From: Martelella sp. NC20
GTDB lineage: Bacteria > Pseudomonadota > Alphaproteobacteria > Rhizobiales > Rhizobiaceae
NCBI RefSeq assembly: GCF_013459645.1
Contig: NZ_CP054861.1
Coordinates: 3,026,001-3,090,000, forward strand
Length of the DNA: 64,000 nt
Direction: 5' to 3'
The first letter of the stretch is position 1. Each line of letters starts with the position of its first letter. The notes beneath the pieces were generated by a model. It worked only from the letters and a program-made list of their open reading frames with translations, searched no databases and was not told the DNA's origin. Positions 24,979 to 34,805 of this stretch are shown here, piece after piece. The translations under genes and the position numbers were made by a program.

Positions 24979-25722
24979 ATGTTTTCCAAAGAGCCGGTTG
25001 ACCCTGCTTGTCACAAAGACGCCGATGGCGATATGGTCCCCGGCATGCGTGTACTTGTCATCGAAGACGATCTGGAGGCAGCCGCCTATCTGACCAAGGC
25101 CTTTCGCGAGGCCGGTATTGCTTGTGAGCATGCCGGCGATGGCGAAAGCGGTCTGTTTATGGCGAGCGAAAATGAATACGACGTTCTCGTCGTCGACCGC
25201 ATGTTGCCGCGCCGCGACGGCCTGTCGGTGATATCGGCGCTGAGGGCGCGCGGCACCAACACGCCGGTGCTTATACTCTCCGCGCTCGGTCAGGTCGATG
25301 ACCGGGTGACCGGTCTCAGGGCAGGGGGGGATGACTACCTTCCCAAGCCCTATGCCTTCAGCGAGCTTCTGGCGCGCGTCGAAGTGCTCGGTCGGCGCAA
25401 GGGCGCGCCCGATCACGATGTGCTCTACAAGGTTGGCGATCTGGAACTCGATCGGCTTTCACATGAAGTGCGGCGTGCCGGACGCGAGATCACGCTTCAG
25501 CCGCGCGAATATCGCCTGCTGGAATATCTGATGAAGAATGCCGGGCAGGTCGTCACCCGCACCATGCTTCTGGAAAATGTGTGGGACTATCACTTCGATC
25601 CGCAGACCAATGTGATCGATGTGCATGTTTCGCGCCTGCGCGCCAAGATCGAGAAGGATTTCGACAAACCGCTGCTGAAGACCATTCGTGGCTCCGGCTA
25701 TATGATCAAGCATGATGCATAG
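24979..25722 (+). CDS. OmpR-family response regulator (second two-component system)
   Basis: A 247-residue regulator: receiver domain with IEDD pocket, phosphoacceptor Asp (about 73) in VLVVDRMLPRRDG, LILSALGQVDDRVTGL and the lysine in DDYLPKPYAF, then a PhoB-type winged helix (LQPREYRLLEYLMKNAGQVV, ENVWDYHFDPQTNVIDVHVS, IRGSGYMI). The ATG at 24979 has AGGAGA six bases upstream and adds a 22-residue N-terminal extension; ATG 25045 (MRVLVIEDD) would give the usual start. It is cotranscribed with the kinase three bases downstream. The signal and targets are unknown. Confidence 0.88.
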   Translation: MFSKEPVDPACHKDADGDMVPGMRVLVIEDDLEAAAYLTKAFREAGIACEHAGDGESGLFMASENEYDVLVVDRMLPRRDGLSVISALRARGTNTPVLILSALGQVDDRVTGLRAGGDDYLPKPYAFSELLARVEVLGRRKGAPDHDVLYKVGDLELDRLSHEVRRAGREITLQPREYRLLEYLMKNAGQVVTRTMLLENVWDYHFDPQTNVIDVHVSRLRAKIEKDFDKPLLKTIRGSGYMIKHDA

Positions 25723-25725
25723 CGG

Positions 25726-27150
25726 ATGAAGGGGCGACTCAAGCTTCTGTTCAGGTCGACGGCGGTGCGCCTCTCCGTCGTCTACATTCTGCTGTTCGGG
25801 CTCTGCGCGGCGGTGATGGTGTTTTATGTCACAGCCGTATCCGAAAGGCTGGTCGAGCGGCAGATGCGGGATTCGCTGCACCGTGAGATCGCCCAGCTCG
25901 ATGCTTCGTTTGAAAGCGGCGGCATTCGCCGGCTTTTCAACACGATCGAACGGCGCGCCCGCCAGCCCGGCGCCAACCTCTATGTCATAGCCAGTCCGCA
26001 GGGCGAGATCCTGGCAAGCAACGTCGCCTCCCTGCAACCCGGCGTTCTCGAGCATTCGGGCTGGCTCGACACCCCCTTCCGCTATGAAGGCTTTGCCGAA
26101 AACAACAGCGGCGACCGTTACAGCCTGGCGATCGGTTATGTGATCGCGCTCGACAATGGCATGAAGCTCATGATCGGCCGCGATCTGGGCGATCCAGAGC
26201 GGCTGCATATCGTCGTCAGGCAGGCTTTGCTTCTCGCGCTCATCATCATGGGCGTCGGGGCGCTGGTGATCTGGTTTGCCATTGGTCGCAATGCGCTGAA
26301 ACGCATGGACAGGATGTCGGCGGCGAGCGGCAAGATCATGGCCGGCGATCTGTTGCAGCGCCTTCCGGTAACCGGTTCCGGCGACGAGTTCGACCGCCTC
26401 TCCAATTCGCTGAACCTCATGCTCGATCGGATCGTGCGGTTGAACGAGGGGCTGAGGCAGGTTTCCGACAACATTGCCCACGACCTCAAGACCCCGCTGA
26501 CCCGCCTGCGCAACAAGGCGGCGGATGCCGCTGCCGCCGAGGATGCCGAGGAACGGCGTGCATCGCTCGAAGGCATCATCGCCGAATCCGACCAGCTCAT
26601 CCGCACCTTCAATGCATTGTTGATGATCTCACGGGTCGAGGCGGGCGCTGTCGCGGCGGAGATGTCACCGGTAAGCCTGTCGGCAATCGTCGAGGACAGC
26701 GCCGAACTTTATGGCCCGGTGGCCGAAGAGGCCGGAATGACGCTCGATATCGCAATCGAGCAGGACCTTTCGGTAAACGGCAACCGGGAGCTGATCGGGC
26801 AGGCGATTTTCAACCTTCTTGACAATGCCATCAAATACGCTTCGGCCTCGGAGAATGAGCCGCGCATTTTCCTGTCGCTCAAGCGCGAGGGGGCGCAGGC
26901 CGTGTTCGTGGTTGCCGATAACGGACCCGGCATTCCGACCAATCACATGGAGGACGTCAAACAGCGGTTTTTCCGCCTTGACGAAAGCCGCACAAAGCCG
27001 GGCACCGGTCTCGGCCTCTCCATGGTCGATGCGGTTACCGATATGCATGGCGGCACATTTCTGCTTGCCGAAGCAGGGCAATATGTTCCGGGCTATGGCG
27101 GCCTTGCCGCTATCCTTCGCTTTCCGCTCGCACTCAATCGTCCGCGTTGA
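25726..27150 (+). CDS. Sensor histidine kinase (partner of the 24979 regulator)
   Basis: A 474-residue membrane kinase. Membrane helices lie near residues 15-35 (SVVYILLFGLCAAVMVFYV) and 160-185 (LLLALIIMGVGALVIWFAI) around a periplasmic sensor; a HAMP domain follows (ALKRMDRMSAASGKIMAGDL). The HisKA motif is DNIAHDLKTPLTRLRNKAAD (His about 252) and the ATPase has NLLDNAIKYAS, VADNGPGIP and GTGLGLSMVDAV. The regulator gene ends four bases before its start. Ligand unknown. Confidence 0.9.
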   Translation: MKGRLKLLFRSTAVRLSVVYILLFGLCAAVMVFYVTAVSERLVERQMRDSLHREIAQLDASFESGGIRRLFNTIERRARQPGANLYVIASPQGEILASNVASLQPGVLEHSGWLDTPFRYEGFAENNSGDRYSLAIGYVIALDNGMKLMIGRDLGDPERLHIVVRQALLLALIIMGVGALVIWFAIGRNALKRMDRMSAASGKIMAGDLLQRLPVTGSGDEFDRLSNSLNLMLDRIVRLNEGLRQVSDNIAHDLKTPLTRLRNKAADAAAAEDAEERRASLEGIIAESDQLIRTFNALLMISRVEAGAVAAEMSPVSLSAIVEDSAELYGPVAEEAGMTLDIAIEQDLSVNGNRELIGQAIFNLLDNAIKYASASENEPRIFLSLKREGAQAVFVVADNGPGIPTNHMEDVKQRFFRLDESRTKPGTGLGLSMVDAVTDMHGGTFLLAEAGQYVPGYGGLAAILRFPLALNRPR

Positions 27151-27210
27151 GTGGCTTTTGCTTCCGCCCGGTCAATGCTAAGGCGGAGAAAAGAAGTTGC
27201 GGAGGAAGCT

Positions 27211-30162
27211 ATGGAGGAGATCGAAGGGCGTTTGACCGGCGTTGCGGCAGGGCGCATCTTTGCACTTGATGAGGCGGCCGCCGAAGCGGTAACGGCGGAG
27301 CTTGCCGAGGCCGTCGATGCCCATGAACTTCCCGCCGTGCTCGCCGATCCCGAAGCGCCGCTGACCGCCTTTATAGCGGCCGCTTTCACCCTTTCCCCTT
27401 TTCTCCACGACGCCTTCCGCTCGAAGCCTGAGCTTCTTTGCCGGACTGATGAGCCGATCCGTCCCCGGATCGAGGCTGAGATCGAACAGGCGCGCAATGC
27501 CTGGATTGCCGAAGGCGGCACTCAGGGCGATGGCGGGATCATGTCGCGGCTTCGCCATTCCAAGCAGCGCGTCGCCTTCCTCACCGCGCTCGCCGATCTC
27601 GGCGGTATCCTCACAGTCGAAGTCATCACCGATCTCCTGAGCCGTTTTGCGGCCGCCGCCGTTGCTGCAACGCTCGATCACCTGCTCGCCTCTGCGGCCG
27701 GCGAAGGCAAGATCAAGCTGGCGTCCGCGCAACACCCTTCGGAAAACTCCGGCGTCGTCGTGCTCGGCATGGGCAAGCTCGGCGCAAACGAGCTCAACTA
27801 CTCCTCCGACATCGATATCGTCGTCTTCTTCGATGCCGCCGCCGAGATCATCATCGATCCCGATAACGCCCGTGAGCTTTTCCCCCGGCTTATGCGGCGG
27901 CTTGTTCGCATCCTGCAGGAGCGCACCGGGGATGGGTATGTATTCCGGACGGACCTGCGTCTGCGGCCCGACCCCGGCTCCACGCCGCTTGCAATCCCGG
28001 TCGAGGCGGCCCTGATCTATTACGAAAGCCGCGGCCAGAACTGGGAGCGCGCCGCCTACATCAAGGCGAGGCCGATCGCGGGCGATATTGCGGCCGGTGA
28101 AGCATTCCTCGCCGAGATGACGCCTTTCATCTTCCGCAAATATCTCGATTATGCCGCGATCTCCGATATCCACGCGATCAAGCGGCAGATACACGCGCAC
28201 AAGGGCTTCGGCCTTGTTGCCGTCCATGGTCACAACGTCAAGCTCGGGCGCGGCGGTATTCGTGAAATCGAATTCTTCGCCCAGACCCAGCAATTGATTG
28301 CCGGCGGGCGCATGCCGCAATTGCGCTGCCGTCGCACCGTCGATGCCCTCGATGCCCTGCATCAGGCCCGATGGGTCGACAAGTCGACCGCAGATGAGCT
28401 GAAGGCTGCCTACTGGTTCCTCCGCAATGTCGAGCATCGTATCCAGATGGTCCGCGATGAACAGACCCATATCCTTCCGGAGGATGATGCCGAACTGCTG
28501 CGGATCGCCCGGATGAGCGGGTATCGCACGACCGAGGCGTTCGCCGCAGCGCTTGTGGCGAACCTGAGGACGGTCGAGAAGCGCTATGCCCGGCTGTTCG
28601 AGCGGGAGCTGACGCTTTCGGGTGCGACCGGCAACCTCGTCTTCACCGGCGAGGATGATGATCCCGGTACGCTCGAAACGCTTTCGAAGCTCGGGTTCGA
28701 GCGGCCGGCCGATATCGCCCGCACCATCCGCACCTGGCATTACGGCCGCTATCGCGCCACCCAGAGCACCAAGGCCCGCCAGCGGCTGACCGAAATCATG
28801 CCCGATCTGCTCTCCGCCTTCGGCGCCAGCCGGCGCGCGGATGAGGCGCTGCTCCGGTTTGATCGCTTCCTTTCCGGCCTTCCCGCCGGCATTCAGCTCT
28901 TCTCGCTGTTGAAGAGCAATCCCAACCTGCTGCTGCTGTTCGTCGAGATCATGTCCGCCGCGCCGCGCCTGTCCGAGATCATCGCCGCGCGCGCCCACAT
29001 CGTCGATGGCATGCTCGATCCGGCGTTGCTCACGGAAATCCCGACGCGGGATTATCTGGCGGGCCGCCTCGAAGCCTTCATGACCGGCGCCGAAATCTAT
29101 GAGGAACGGCTCGATCGCCTCCGGATATTCACCGCCGAACAGCGTTTCCTCATCGGCATTCGTCTGCTCACCGGGGCGACCGGCGGTTTTGCCGCCGGCC
29201 GGGCGCTGACCGTGCTCGCCACGCTTGCAATCGATGAGGCGCTGGAGGGCGTTCTTTCGGAGATCGCGCAGACCCATGGCAAGCTTGAAGGACAGCGGGT
29301 CGCGGTGCTGGCCATGGGCAAGCTCGGCAGTGCGGAGCTGACGGCGGGCTCGGATGTCGATGTGATCGTGCTTTACGATTGCGACGATCCGCTCGGCGCC
29401 TCCGATGGACCGAAATCGCTCGATGCTCCGCGTTATTTCGCGCGCGTGACGCAGAGGCTGGTGGCAGCGCTCAGCGCCCCCACCGCTGAAGGTGTGCTCT
29501 ACGAGGTCGATATGCGGTTGAGGCCCTCCGGCAATGCCGGGCCGCTGGCGACCCGGCTTGCCGCTTTCGAGAAATATCAGCTCAACGAGGCCTGGACGTG
29601 GGAGCATATGGCGTTGTCGAGGGCCCACCCTCTCTGCGGCGATGCCTCGCTGATGGCGGACATGGCTACCGTCATCGATCGGGCTCTGGTGAAGCCGCGC
29701 GACCGGGCAGCGCTTGCGCGCGATATCGCGGAGATGCGGGCCAGGATCGAGCGTGAAAAACCGGCGAAGAGCATCTGGGATCTGAAGCTGATCGCGGGCG
29801 GCCTGATCGACATCGAATTTCTCGCCCAGTTCTGCCATCTCGCCTCCGATCAGCCGCGTGAAAAGGCCGGCGGCGGCGAGGCGATGAGCACGGATGACGT
29901 GTTGATCCGTTTCGGGCCTGACCTGATGGATGCGGGCGATCTGGAAATCTGCCGCAAGGCGCTCGCGCTTTACACCGATATCGCCCAATTGACCCGGGCC
30001 TGCCTGACGACGGGCTTCAGCCCGGCGACCGCGCCCGCGGGACTTCTGGATCGGCTGTGCAAACGTTCGGATTGTCCTGATATCGAAGCGCTGGAAGCGC
30101 TGATCACCGACACGGCTGATGAGGTGCGTTCGATCTTCAAAAAGCTGCTGCCGCTCGTGTAA
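27211..30162 (+). CDS. glnE: Bifunctional glutamine synthetase adenylyltransferase/deadenylase
   Basis: About 983 residues. GlnE adenylylates glutamine synthetase when nitrogen is plentiful and removes the AMP when it is scarce, under PII control. It has two nucleotidyltransferase domains: the deadenylase one with GMGKLGANELNYSSDIDIVV (near residue 186-207) and the adenylylase one with AMGKLGSAELTAGSDVDVIV (near 698-720), separated by the regulatory helical region; each has its downstream HND-type motif (KLGRGGIREIEFFAQ and KLIAGGLIDIEFLAQFCH). ATG 27211 follows GGAGG by five bases; ATG 27175 or GTG 27151 would lengthen the N-terminus slightly. Confidence 0.95.
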   Translation: MEEIEGRLTGVAAGRIFALDEAAAEAVTAELAEAVDAHELPAVLADPEAPLTAFIAAAFTLSPFLHDAFRSKPELLCRTDEPIRPRIEAEIEQARNAWIAEGGTQGDGGIMSRLRHSKQRVAFLTALADLGGILTVEVITDLLSRFAAAAVAATLDHLLASAAGEGKIKLASAQHPSENSGVVVLGMGKLGANELNYSSDIDIVVFFDAAAEIIIDPDNARELFPRLMRRLVRILQERTGDGYVFRTDLRLRPDPGSTPLAIPVEAALIYYESRGQNWERAAYIKARPIAGDIAAGEAFLAEMTPFIFRKYLDYAAISDIHAIKRQIHAHKGFGLVAVHGHNVKLGRGGIREIEFFAQTQQLIAGGRMPQLRCRRTVDALDALHQARWVDKSTADELKAAYWFLRNVEHRIQMVRDEQTHILPEDDAELLRIARMSGYRTTEAFAAALVANLRTVEKRYARLFERELTLSGATGNLVFTGEDDDPGTLETLSKLGFERPADIARTIRTWHYGRYRATQSTKARQRLTEIMPDLLSAFGASRRADEALLRFDRFLSGLPAGIQLFSLLKSNPNLLLLFVEIMSAAPRLSEIIAARAHIVDGMLDPALLTEIPTRDYLAGRLEAFMTGAEIYEERLDRLRIFTAEQRFLIGIRLLTGATGGFAAGRALTVLATLAIDEALEGVLSEIAQTHGKLEGQRVAVLAMGKLGSAELTAGSDVDVIVLYDCDDPLGASDGPKSLDAPRYFARVTQRLVAALSAPTAEGVLYEVDMRLRPSGNAGPLATRLAAFEKYQLNEAWTWEHMALSRAHPLCGDASLMADMATVIDRALVKPRDRAALARDIAEMRARIEREKPAKSIWDLKLIAGGLIDIEFLAQFCHLASDQPREKAGGGEAMSTDDVLIRFGPDLMDAGDLEICRKALALYTDIAQLTRACLTTGFSPATAPAGLLDRLCKRSDCPDIEALEALITDTADEVRSIFKKLLPLV

Positions 30163-30168
30163 GAAGAC

Positions 30169-31812
30169 TTACGCGACCGTTTTGCGGATGATGGTTCCCG
30201 TCTGGGGAGCGCCTGTTTCGGATGAAAGTCCGATCTCTCCGGCATATCGGTCTGTCATGTCGCGACCGAGCGCCCGAGTGAGCGCGGCGCATTTGAGTTC
30301 CAGGCTGCGGCGCGCGGCGGCAAGGGCGGCCACCTTTTCAAGCAGGCGCGCCTGCTCGCTCTGGAGGCGGCATTCGTCGCTCTTGAATGCCGTGATATCG
30401 GAGCCCACGGTGAGCATCGCGCCGCCGGGCAGCAGGTTCTCGCTGACGGCCTGCCATTGCCCCAGTCGCGTCCTGATCTCGCTCGATACGGCATCCTCGC
30501 GGCAGACGCGGCGGATCACCACCGCCTCGTCTGCGACAAGGCTGTCGCGGCGGGCGCCGGCTTTCACGCCGTAGGCTGTCGTGAAGCTGGCGTTGGCGAG
30601 CTCAAGGCGGCCATCCTTGCCCCAGAGCGCCAGCGCCTGCGGCATTGCGTCGAATGCCGTCTGATACAGGCTGGCGCGCTTTGTCGCCGCCTCGATTTCG
30701 CGGCGGCTCGCGCCGGCCGTGCGGATCGCCGTGCCGCTGACGGCGATCTTGCCGCCGGTCTGGCCGGCATGGGCGCGGATATCGATGCGGGCATACTGGC
30801 CGTCATGCTGGCGGATGCGGAAACCCGTCTCGATCAGTCCTGTGTCCCCCGGCCTGAGCCGGCGAAAGAAGCCGCGACGGTCGTCGGGATGGATGAGCGC
30901 AAGCAAACGCCTGAGGGCAAGCTGCCGCGGCGCCGATCCAAGGCCAAGGGCCGAGGCGGCGGAGCCATCGAGAAATGCAATGCCTGCATGCGGATCGAAC
31001 GACCAGAGACCCGTTTCGCCATTGGCTAGCATGGCATCGCGCCGCGCCTCGATTTCCGCCATCAGGTCGGTGGTCTGATCGGCACGGTTGAGCTGGGCAT
31101 AATAGGCATAGACCACCACCAGCAGCAGCAGCGCCATTGCCGCGAACAGCGTGACGTTGAGATTGATTTCCGCCCGCCACAGCGCGTTCATCGCTTGCAT
31201 CGAATGCAGCGCGATCACCATACCGCCATCGGTTCCCGCCAGATGCATGGACACCTGATAGGGGACGCCATCGATGTGGGTTTCCACGACGCCGCTCGAA
31301 GACGGGTTGTGGCGCGCGGAGGTGAGTTCGGGAAAGACGTCGGCAAGCGAACGGCCGATCAGGTTCTCGCTGTCGCCAGTCGCCGCCAGTACAGCGCCTG
31401 ACGTGTCGATTGCGACAAGGTCGGTATCGGAATCGGCCGCGACCAGCGCGCCCAGTTCCTTGGCGGTTGCCACAGCACTGGCCGGATCGAAAAGCTGAGG
31501 CTCATCCTCAAGCGCGGCAAGGGCCATGGCCGACGTCAACTCGGTTGCCTGCCGAACCGCATCTTCCATCCGGGCATGGCTCGACATCAACGACAGTCCG
31601 CGCGCCGCGGCCACACTGATGAGAAAGGCGATGATGAGGAGGGGAATCGACTTCTTCAGGATCCGTTCGATGACCGGCCGGTTGATGACAGGCAGGCCTT
31701 CAAGTCCTGCAAATCCCGCCTGCTGCGTCGCAGCGACCGCTTGCCGTGTCCCAGCATAGGCGCGCAACTTCCCGTTGACCGCGGGACGCTCCCACATGTC
31801 CGATCTCTTCAT
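30169..31812 (-). CDS. Membrane PAS-domain protein lacking a kinase domain
   Basis: A 547-residue protein. Helices near residues 53-72 (KSIPLLIIAFLISVAAARGL) and 216-240 (INLNVTLFAAMALLLLVVVY) enclose a periplasmic sensor region. Two cytoplasmic PAS-like domains follow: one around NGETGLWSFDPHAGIAFLDG and LLALIHPDDRRGFFRRL (a PAS_3 type), and one around FDAMPQALALWGKDGRLELA. A coiled coil (LQSEQARLLEKVAALAAARR) then leads to an unstructured tail. Proteins of this layout usually continue into HisKA and HATPase domains; here the frame ends. GAGGGAAC precedes the ATG. The stop abuts that of glnE (convergent genes, six bases apart). Confidence 0.78.
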   Translation of the reverse strand: MKRSDMWERPAVNGKLRAYAGTRQAVAATQQAGFAGLEGLPVINRPVIERILKKSIPLLIIAFLISVAAARGLSLMSSHARMEDAVRQATELTSAMALAALEDEPQLFDPASAVATAKELGALVAADSDTDLVAIDTSGAVLAATGDSENLIGRSLADVFPELTSARHNPSSSGVVETHIDGVPYQVSMHLAGTDGGMVIALHSMQAMNALWRAEINLNVTLFAAMALLLLVVVYAYYAQLNRADQTTDLMAEIEARRDAMLANGETGLWSFDPHAGIAFLDGSAASALGLGSAPRQLALRRLLALIHPDDRRGFFRRLRPGDTGLIETGFRIRQHDGQYARIDIRAHAGQTGGKIAVSGTAIRTAGASRREIEAATKRASLYQTAFDAMPQALALWGKDGRLELANASFTTAYGVKAGARRDSLVADEAVVIRRVCREDAVSSEIRTRLGQWQAVSENLLPGGAMLTVGSDITAFKSDECRLQSEQARLLEKVAALAAARRSLELKCAALTRALGRDMTDRYAGEIGLSSETGAPQTGTIIRKTVA

Positions 31813-31866
31813 TGGTCTGGTTCCCTCGTGTGATTCGGCAAACCGCCCTTGCGAATCTGCCCTAGT

Positions 31867-31882
31867 GAATCAAACGTGATTC
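31867..31882. promoter_or_regulatory. Short inverted repeat upstream of the PAS-protein gene
   Basis: GAATCA and TGATTC, separated by AACG, form a perfect 6-bp palindrome about 55 bases upstream of the PAS-protein start. It has the size of a dimeric-regulator operator, but nothing identifies a regulator, and a chance match is possible. Confidence 0.25.
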
Positions 31883-32039
31883 GCCTTGTCCAGCGCCTCC
31901 CGAGAACCTTTTGTTAACCATAAGCATAAAAAGGCTTTTTTGTGTTTCTGCACTCTTCCTCTTCCTGCGTGAAACGGCTTGATAGCGCAACGGGTTACAC
32001 AGGCAAGGACTCCGAACGGATTTTTTTGCAAGCCCCCGC

Positions 32040-34682
32040 TCAGCTTTTCAACATGCGGTTGACGATGTCGCGCAGGTTGCGGGAAAGGTCTTCATGGCCA
32101 GCAATGCGTTCAATCTCTTCCCGCGCCTTTTGGCGTCGACCTGCCTCAAGCGACTGGAACGAACGCATGGCGGTCATCATCCGCGCCGTGAGCGTGGCAT
32201 TGCGCGGGTCCGTTGCAAGGATGAAGTTGGCAAAGAACCGGTAGCTGGCTCCATCCGGCCGGTTGAACCCGGTGGGATTGGAAGAGGCGAAAGCGCCAAT
32301 CAACGCGCGAACGCGGTTGGGATTGCCTTCGTCGAAAGCAGGGTCGCCCATCAGTTCGGCCACCCGGTCCAGCGTGGCTTCGCCGGGAACGGTCGCCTGA
32401 GCGGAAAACCACTTGTCGAGCACCAGCGGTTCGCCATCGAAACGCTGTCGGAAATCGGCGAGCGCCGCCCTGGTTTCGTCGCTGCCCGGAAACTGGTGCG
32501 CCAGTATCCGAAGCGCCGCGATCATATCCGTCATGTTGGTTGCCGCGTCATAGGCCTGTCGCGCCGGCAGCGGCGATTGCGCGGCATCGGCGAGATAGGC
32601 AAGGGCTGCGTTGCGCAGCGCCCGACGCCCGGCACTGGCGGCATCAGGGCTGAAATCGCCGTCCTCCCGCAATTCCTCCACCAGCCGGGCGAAAGACGCG
32701 CGTCCTGAGCCGGCAATGGCGGAAAATACCGCCTTGCGGGCGAGATGGATTGCGTCCGGGTCCACGTCTTCGCCGATCTCGCGGCCGATATCGAGCTCGC
32801 CCGGCAGCGTCAGCGCAAGCGCGCGGAAAGCAGGCTCAAGCTTGCCGTCCTCCGCCGTCTCGACCAGGACTTCGCCAAGGGCGTTGTCGGTATCCACGGG
32901 CCGTCCGGCCCTGACCGCCGCCGTTGCGCGCGTGAGAACCTCCAGCGCCAGGCCGTTGATCGTGTCCCAGCGCGCCACCAGATCGCTTTCCGCCCCCGCG
33001 ATCTTGAGCCGATCCTCGCGCGACTGGTCGAACCGAACCCTCACAGGCGCGGAAAAATCGCGGTTGAGCGAAATCGCCGGTTTCGCACCTAGGCCCTCGA
33101 ACACGAAGGTCTGTTCTCTCTCCGTCAAATGCAGCACATCGCCGGTGCGTTCTCCACCGCTCACCGCCGACGGTTCCATGCCGTCGCCATTGGGGCTGAT
33201 CAGCCCGACGCGCAGGGGAATATGAAGCGGCTTCTTGTCGCTTTCCCCGGGCGTCGGCGGCGTGTTCTGCGAAAGCGTGAGTTCCAGCCGTCCCTCGCCC
33301 TCGTCATAGAGGCTGCGCGCCGTGATCACCGGCGTTCCTGCCTGATGGTACCATAGCGCGAAATGCGACAGGTCCCGGCCGGTCGCATCCTCGAAGCATT
33401 TCAGATAATCCTCGATCGTCACCGCCCCGCCGTCATGGCGGACGAAAAACAGGTCGAGCCCCTTCCTGAAACCATCCTCTCCGAGCAGCGTCGCGATCAT
33501 GCGGGAGACTTCGGAGCCCTTTTCGTAGACCGTGGTCGTATAGAAATTATCGATCTCCAGATATTGCGTCGGACGCACCGGATGGGCGAGGGGGCCGCCG
33601 TCCTCCGGGAACTGATGCGCGCGCAGGAACCTGACCTCATCCACCCGCACAACGGCCCGCGACCTCTGGTCGGCCGAGAATTCATGCTCGCGGTAGACGG
33701 TGAGTCCCTCCTTGAGGCTGAGCTGAAACCAGTCCCGGCAGGTGATCCGGTTGCCGGTCCAGTTGTGGAAATATTCATGGGCGACCACCGCTTCGATGAG
33801 GGCATAGTCGTCATCGGTCGCGGTTTCCGGATCGGCGAGGATCAGCCGGTCGTTGAAGATGTTGAGCCCCTTGTTTTCCATCGCGCCCATGTTGAAGTCG
33901 GAGACCGCGACGATCATGAAGATGTCGAGGTCGTATTCGCGCCCGAACCGTTCCTCGTCCCATTTCATGGCGCGTTTCAGCGCATCCATCGCATAGCCGG
34001 CGCGCTCCGCCTTGCCGTGTTCGACGTAGATGCGAAGCGTGACCGCGCGCCCTGATATCGTTGTGAACCGGTCCTCGATCATCGCCAGATCGCCCGCCAC
34101 CAGCGCGAACAGATAGGAGGGCTTTCTGAAGGGATCGTGCCATTTCGCCAGATGCCGGCCGTCGCCGAGATCGCGTTCCTCGACGAGATTGCCGTTGGAC
34201 AGAAGCAGCGGGTTCTTCGCCTTGTCCGCGATGATGGTCACGGTGTAGACCGCCAGCACATCCGGGCGGTCGTAGAAATAGGTGATCCGGCGGAAGCCCT
34301 CCGCCTCGCACTGCGTCGAATAGACGCCGTTGGTGCGGTAAAGGCCCAGCAACTGGGTGTTGGCGGTCGGATTGATATTGGTCTTGACCGTCAGCGTGAA
34401 CATGTCCTCGGCAGGCAGGTCGCTGATTGTCAGATGGTCTGAGGTACACGCGTAGCGCTCGGGCAGAACCGGCTTGCCGTCAAGCGCGAGACCGGCAAGG
34501 TGCAGGCCGTCGCCGACAAGCTCCAGGGGGGTATCGGGCGAGACGCCGGGCCGCCGCTTCATCCGGATCTGGGACCCCACCGTCGTCAGTTCTTCGCCAA
34601 GCTCGAAAATCAGATCCACGGTTTCGATGATGAAGTCGGTCGGGCGATAGTCTTTCAGATAGACGGTTCGATCCGTATGCAT
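32040..34682 (-). CDS. pepN: Aminopeptidase N (M1 zinc metallopeptidase)
   Basis: An 880-residue cytosolic aminopeptidase that removes N-terminal residues from peptides. The substrate-binding GAMENKGLNIFND motif is near residue 265 and the zinc site HEYFHNWTGNR near residue 300, with the second glutamate in SLKEGLTVYREHEFS. The C-terminal half is the alpha-helical DUF3458-type domain of proteobacterial PepN, ending NLRDIVNRMLKS. The start is supported by GAACGAGGTTACA before ATG 34682. Length is normal for the family. Confidence 0.95.
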   Translation of the reverse strand: MHTDRTVYLKDYRPTDFIIETVDLIFELGEELTTVGSQIRMKRRPGVSPDTPLELVGDGLHLAGLALDGKPVLPERYACTSDHLTISDLPAEDMFTLTVKTNINPTANTQLLGLYRTNGVYSTQCEAEGFRRITYFYDRPDVLAVYTVTIIADKAKNPLLLSNGNLVEERDLGDGRHLAKWHDPFRKPSYLFALVAGDLAMIEDRFTTISGRAVTLRIYVEHGKAERAGYAMDALKRAMKWDEERFGREYDLDIFMIVAVSDFNMGAMENKGLNIFNDRLILADPETATDDDYALIEAVVAHEYFHNWTGNRITCRDWFQLSLKEGLTVYREHEFSADQRSRAVVRVDEVRFLRAHQFPEDGGPLAHPVRPTQYLEIDNFYTTTVYEKGSEVSRMIATLLGEDGFRKGLDLFFVRHDGGAVTIEDYLKCFEDATGRDLSHFALWYHQAGTPVITARSLYDEGEGRLELTLSQNTPPTPGESDKKPLHIPLRVGLISPNGDGMEPSAVSGGERTGDVLHLTEREQTFVFEGLGAKPAISLNRDFSAPVRVRFDQSREDRLKIAGAESDLVARWDTINGLALEVLTRATAAVRAGRPVDTDNALGEVLVETAEDGKLEPAFRALALTLPGELDIGREIGEDVDPDAIHLARKAVFSAIAGSGRASFARLVEELREDGDFSPDAASAGRRALRNAALAYLADAAQSPLPARQAYDAATNMTDMIAALRILAHQFPGSDETRAALADFRQRFDGEPLVLDKWFSAQATVPGEATLDRVAELMGDPAFDEGNPNRVRALIGAFASSNPTGFNRPDGASYRFFANFILATDPRNATLTARMMTAMRSFQSLEAGRRQKAREEIERIAGHEDLSRNLRDIVNRMLKS

Positions 34683-34805
34683 TGTAACCTCGTTCTCCTT
34701 CAGCGCGCCTGCGCGATTTGAGCGCTAAGAAAGCGCTGAACGTTCAAAAAAGCAAATCCTCCGTCGCGCGGCGGAGAGTTTGTGTATTCCCGCGCCAGGT
34801 GGCAT

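Noticed and set aside
27178..29988. A 936-codon open frame on the minus strand opposite glnE
   Set aside because: It is the antisense shadow of a high-GC gene; glnE on the plus strand has complete family motifs, while this frame has low-complexity Arg/Gly/Pro-rich sequence and no recognisable domain.
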